Made by a program: the position numbers and the translations under genes
Part shown: positions 63,265 through 64,000 of the stretch, one piece after another
Numbering within the stretch: position 1 is the stretch's first letter
How the letters are laid out: each line of letters opens with the position of its first letter
NCBI RefSeq assembly: GCF_027587195.1
Contig: NZ_JAPDDP010000010.1
Coordinates: 1 to 64,000 of the forward strand
Direction: 5' to 3'
Length of the DNA: 64,000 bases
Source: Solirubrobacter phytolaccae
GTDB lineage: Bacteria > Actinomycetota > Thermoleophilia > Solirubrobacterales > Solirubrobacteraceae
The notes under the pieces: model-generated
Told to the model about the DNA's origin: nothing
Database searches by the model: none
What the model saw: the letters and a program-made list of their open reading frames with translations, nothing else

Positions 63265-64000
63265 ATGGCCGCCATGCACCGCGCCCGTCCCTTCTTCGCC
63301 GCTCACCTCCAGAGCTCCCTGGGCACGGGCGCCGGCTACGTCGCGATCCTGCTGCTCGCCTACGAGGTGCTGGGCAGCGCGTGGGGCGCGACCGCGGTGC
63401 TGCTGGCCGACCTCGCCCCCGCGATGTTCCTCGGCCCGCTCCTGGGCGGCTTGATCGACCGCACGAGCCGGCTGGGCTGCGCGATCGCCGCCGACGTGCT
63501 CGGCGCGCTCGCCTTCGCCGGCCTCGCCTTCCTCCCGCACAGCACGGCTTCGCTCGTCGCGCTGGCGCTGCTGGCCGGCCTGAGCACCGCCCTCCTGCGC
63601 CCCGCGTCCTGCGCGCTGCTGCCCGCGCTCGTCACGCCCGACCAGCTGATGCGCGCGAACGGCGTCTTCGGGGCGATGCGGGAGATCGGGCAGCTGGCCG
63701 GACCGGCGCTCGCCGCCGGCGTCCTGCTCGTCGCCGAGCCGTCGGCGCTGCTGGCCCTCAACGCGCTCACCTTCGCCGTCTCGGCGCTGCTGCTCACCCG
63801 GCTGCGGCCGACGGCGACGACGAGCGCGGACGACCAGCCCGAGCGCGGCACCGCCGCCCTGCTGCGCGACCGCACCACCCGCACCCTCTTCGCCAGCTCC
63901 GGCGCCGTGATGCTCGTGGCGGGTACGACGAACGTGGCCGAGCTCGTCCTCGCCCGGGACGAGCTCGGCGCCGGCGGCAGCGGCTTCGCCCTGCTGGTCA
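63265..64000 (+). CDS. MFS transporter, 3'-truncated by the window edge
   Basis: The first 245 residues are present from the ATG at 63265 (or 63274), and the frame is open at 64000. They align with the MFS protein at 23844-25064: GTGAGYVAILLLAYEVLGS, GATAVLLADLAPAMFLGPLL, GGLIDRTSRLG and LLRPASCALLPALVTPDQL. About six hydrophobic segments are seen, followed by the same polar central loop. An exporter role is likely. It is divergent from the flavoprotein dehydrogenase across 51 bases. Confidence 0.9.
   Translation, partial: MAAMHRARPFFAAHLQSSLGTGAGYVAILLLAYEVLGSAWGATAVLLADLAPAMFLGPLLGGLIDRTSRLGCAIAADVLGALAFAGLAFLPHSTASLVALALLAGLSTALLRPASCALLPALVTPDQLMRANGVFGAMREIGQLAGPALAAGVLLVAEPSALLALNALTFAVSALLLTRLRPTATTSADDQPERGTAALLRDRTTRTLFASSGAVMLVAGTTNVAELVLARDELGAGGSGFALLV

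Overview
The window is very GC-rich DNA from a high-GC actinobacterium. GTG and TTG starts are common, 4-base GTGA/ATGA gene overlaps are frequent, and several genes look leaderless. The gene families present (paired BTAD/NB-ARC/TPR regulators, ROK, DeoR and TetR regulators, Tat-exported DUF1501 with DUF1800, secreted proteins with shared tail domains, a short UvrA paralogue, a methylcrotonyl-CoA-type carboxylase) suggest a soil heterotroph, most like the Thermoleophilia/Solirubrobacterales. That placement is inferred from gene content only. No rRNA, tRNA, CRISPR array, insertion sequence or origin was seen. No stretch without a gene exceeds about 160 bases.

Layout. 1-129: window-edge fragment with GC-rich repeats. 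130-7880 (minus): one tightly overlapping operon of Rieske oxygenase, FAD oxidoreductase, Pot-type ABC importer (binding protein, two permeases, ATPase) and a TetR-hotdog fusion regulator. 8040-11916: EAL-domain membrane protein, lipoprotein, enolase-superfamily enzyme and YciI-like protein. 11991-18213: secreted M28 peptidase and divergent HrpA helicase. 18319-25064: two tandem AfsR-like regulators facing an MFS exporter. 25133-34195 (minus): cupredoxin/DUF1501/DUF1800 secretion group, ROK regulator and a giant secreted ThuA-domain protein. 34267-43195: carbohydrate catabolism locus (xylulokinase divergent from FAD oxidase, two TIM-barrel isomerases, Tm-1-like protein, creatininase-like protein, DeoR regulator and Gfo/Idh dehydrogenase). 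43245-48068: small mixed genes and a UvrA-like ABC protein. 48074-53622: acyl-CoA carboxylase/acyl-CoA dehydrogenase operon with a divergent TetR. 53591-64000: secreted M14 carboxypeptidase, FadD, LuxR-type ATPase regulator, DUF4242 protein, flavoprotein dehydrogenase and a second MFS exporter cut by the window edge.

The most unusual signal is a set of short AT-rich palindromic elements embedded in frame inside five otherwise intact genes (18319-21084, 21164-23866, 43565-44437, 49662-51425, 61753-63213). Five of the seven copies encode nearly the same peptide, K-x-P-G-x-L/S-S, always in the same frame and orientation relative to the host gene, always in a predicted loop or linker, and often carrying the rare TTA codon. 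They resemble REP or Rickettsia-type palindromic elements that have become protein-coding.

Other points of interest are the TetR-thioesterase fusion at the end of the Rieske/Pot operon, a C-terminal domain of about 140 residues shared by two unrelated secreted proteins, a perfect 10-bp inverted repeat that fills a 47-bp divergent promoter, and an unassigned sugar pathway.
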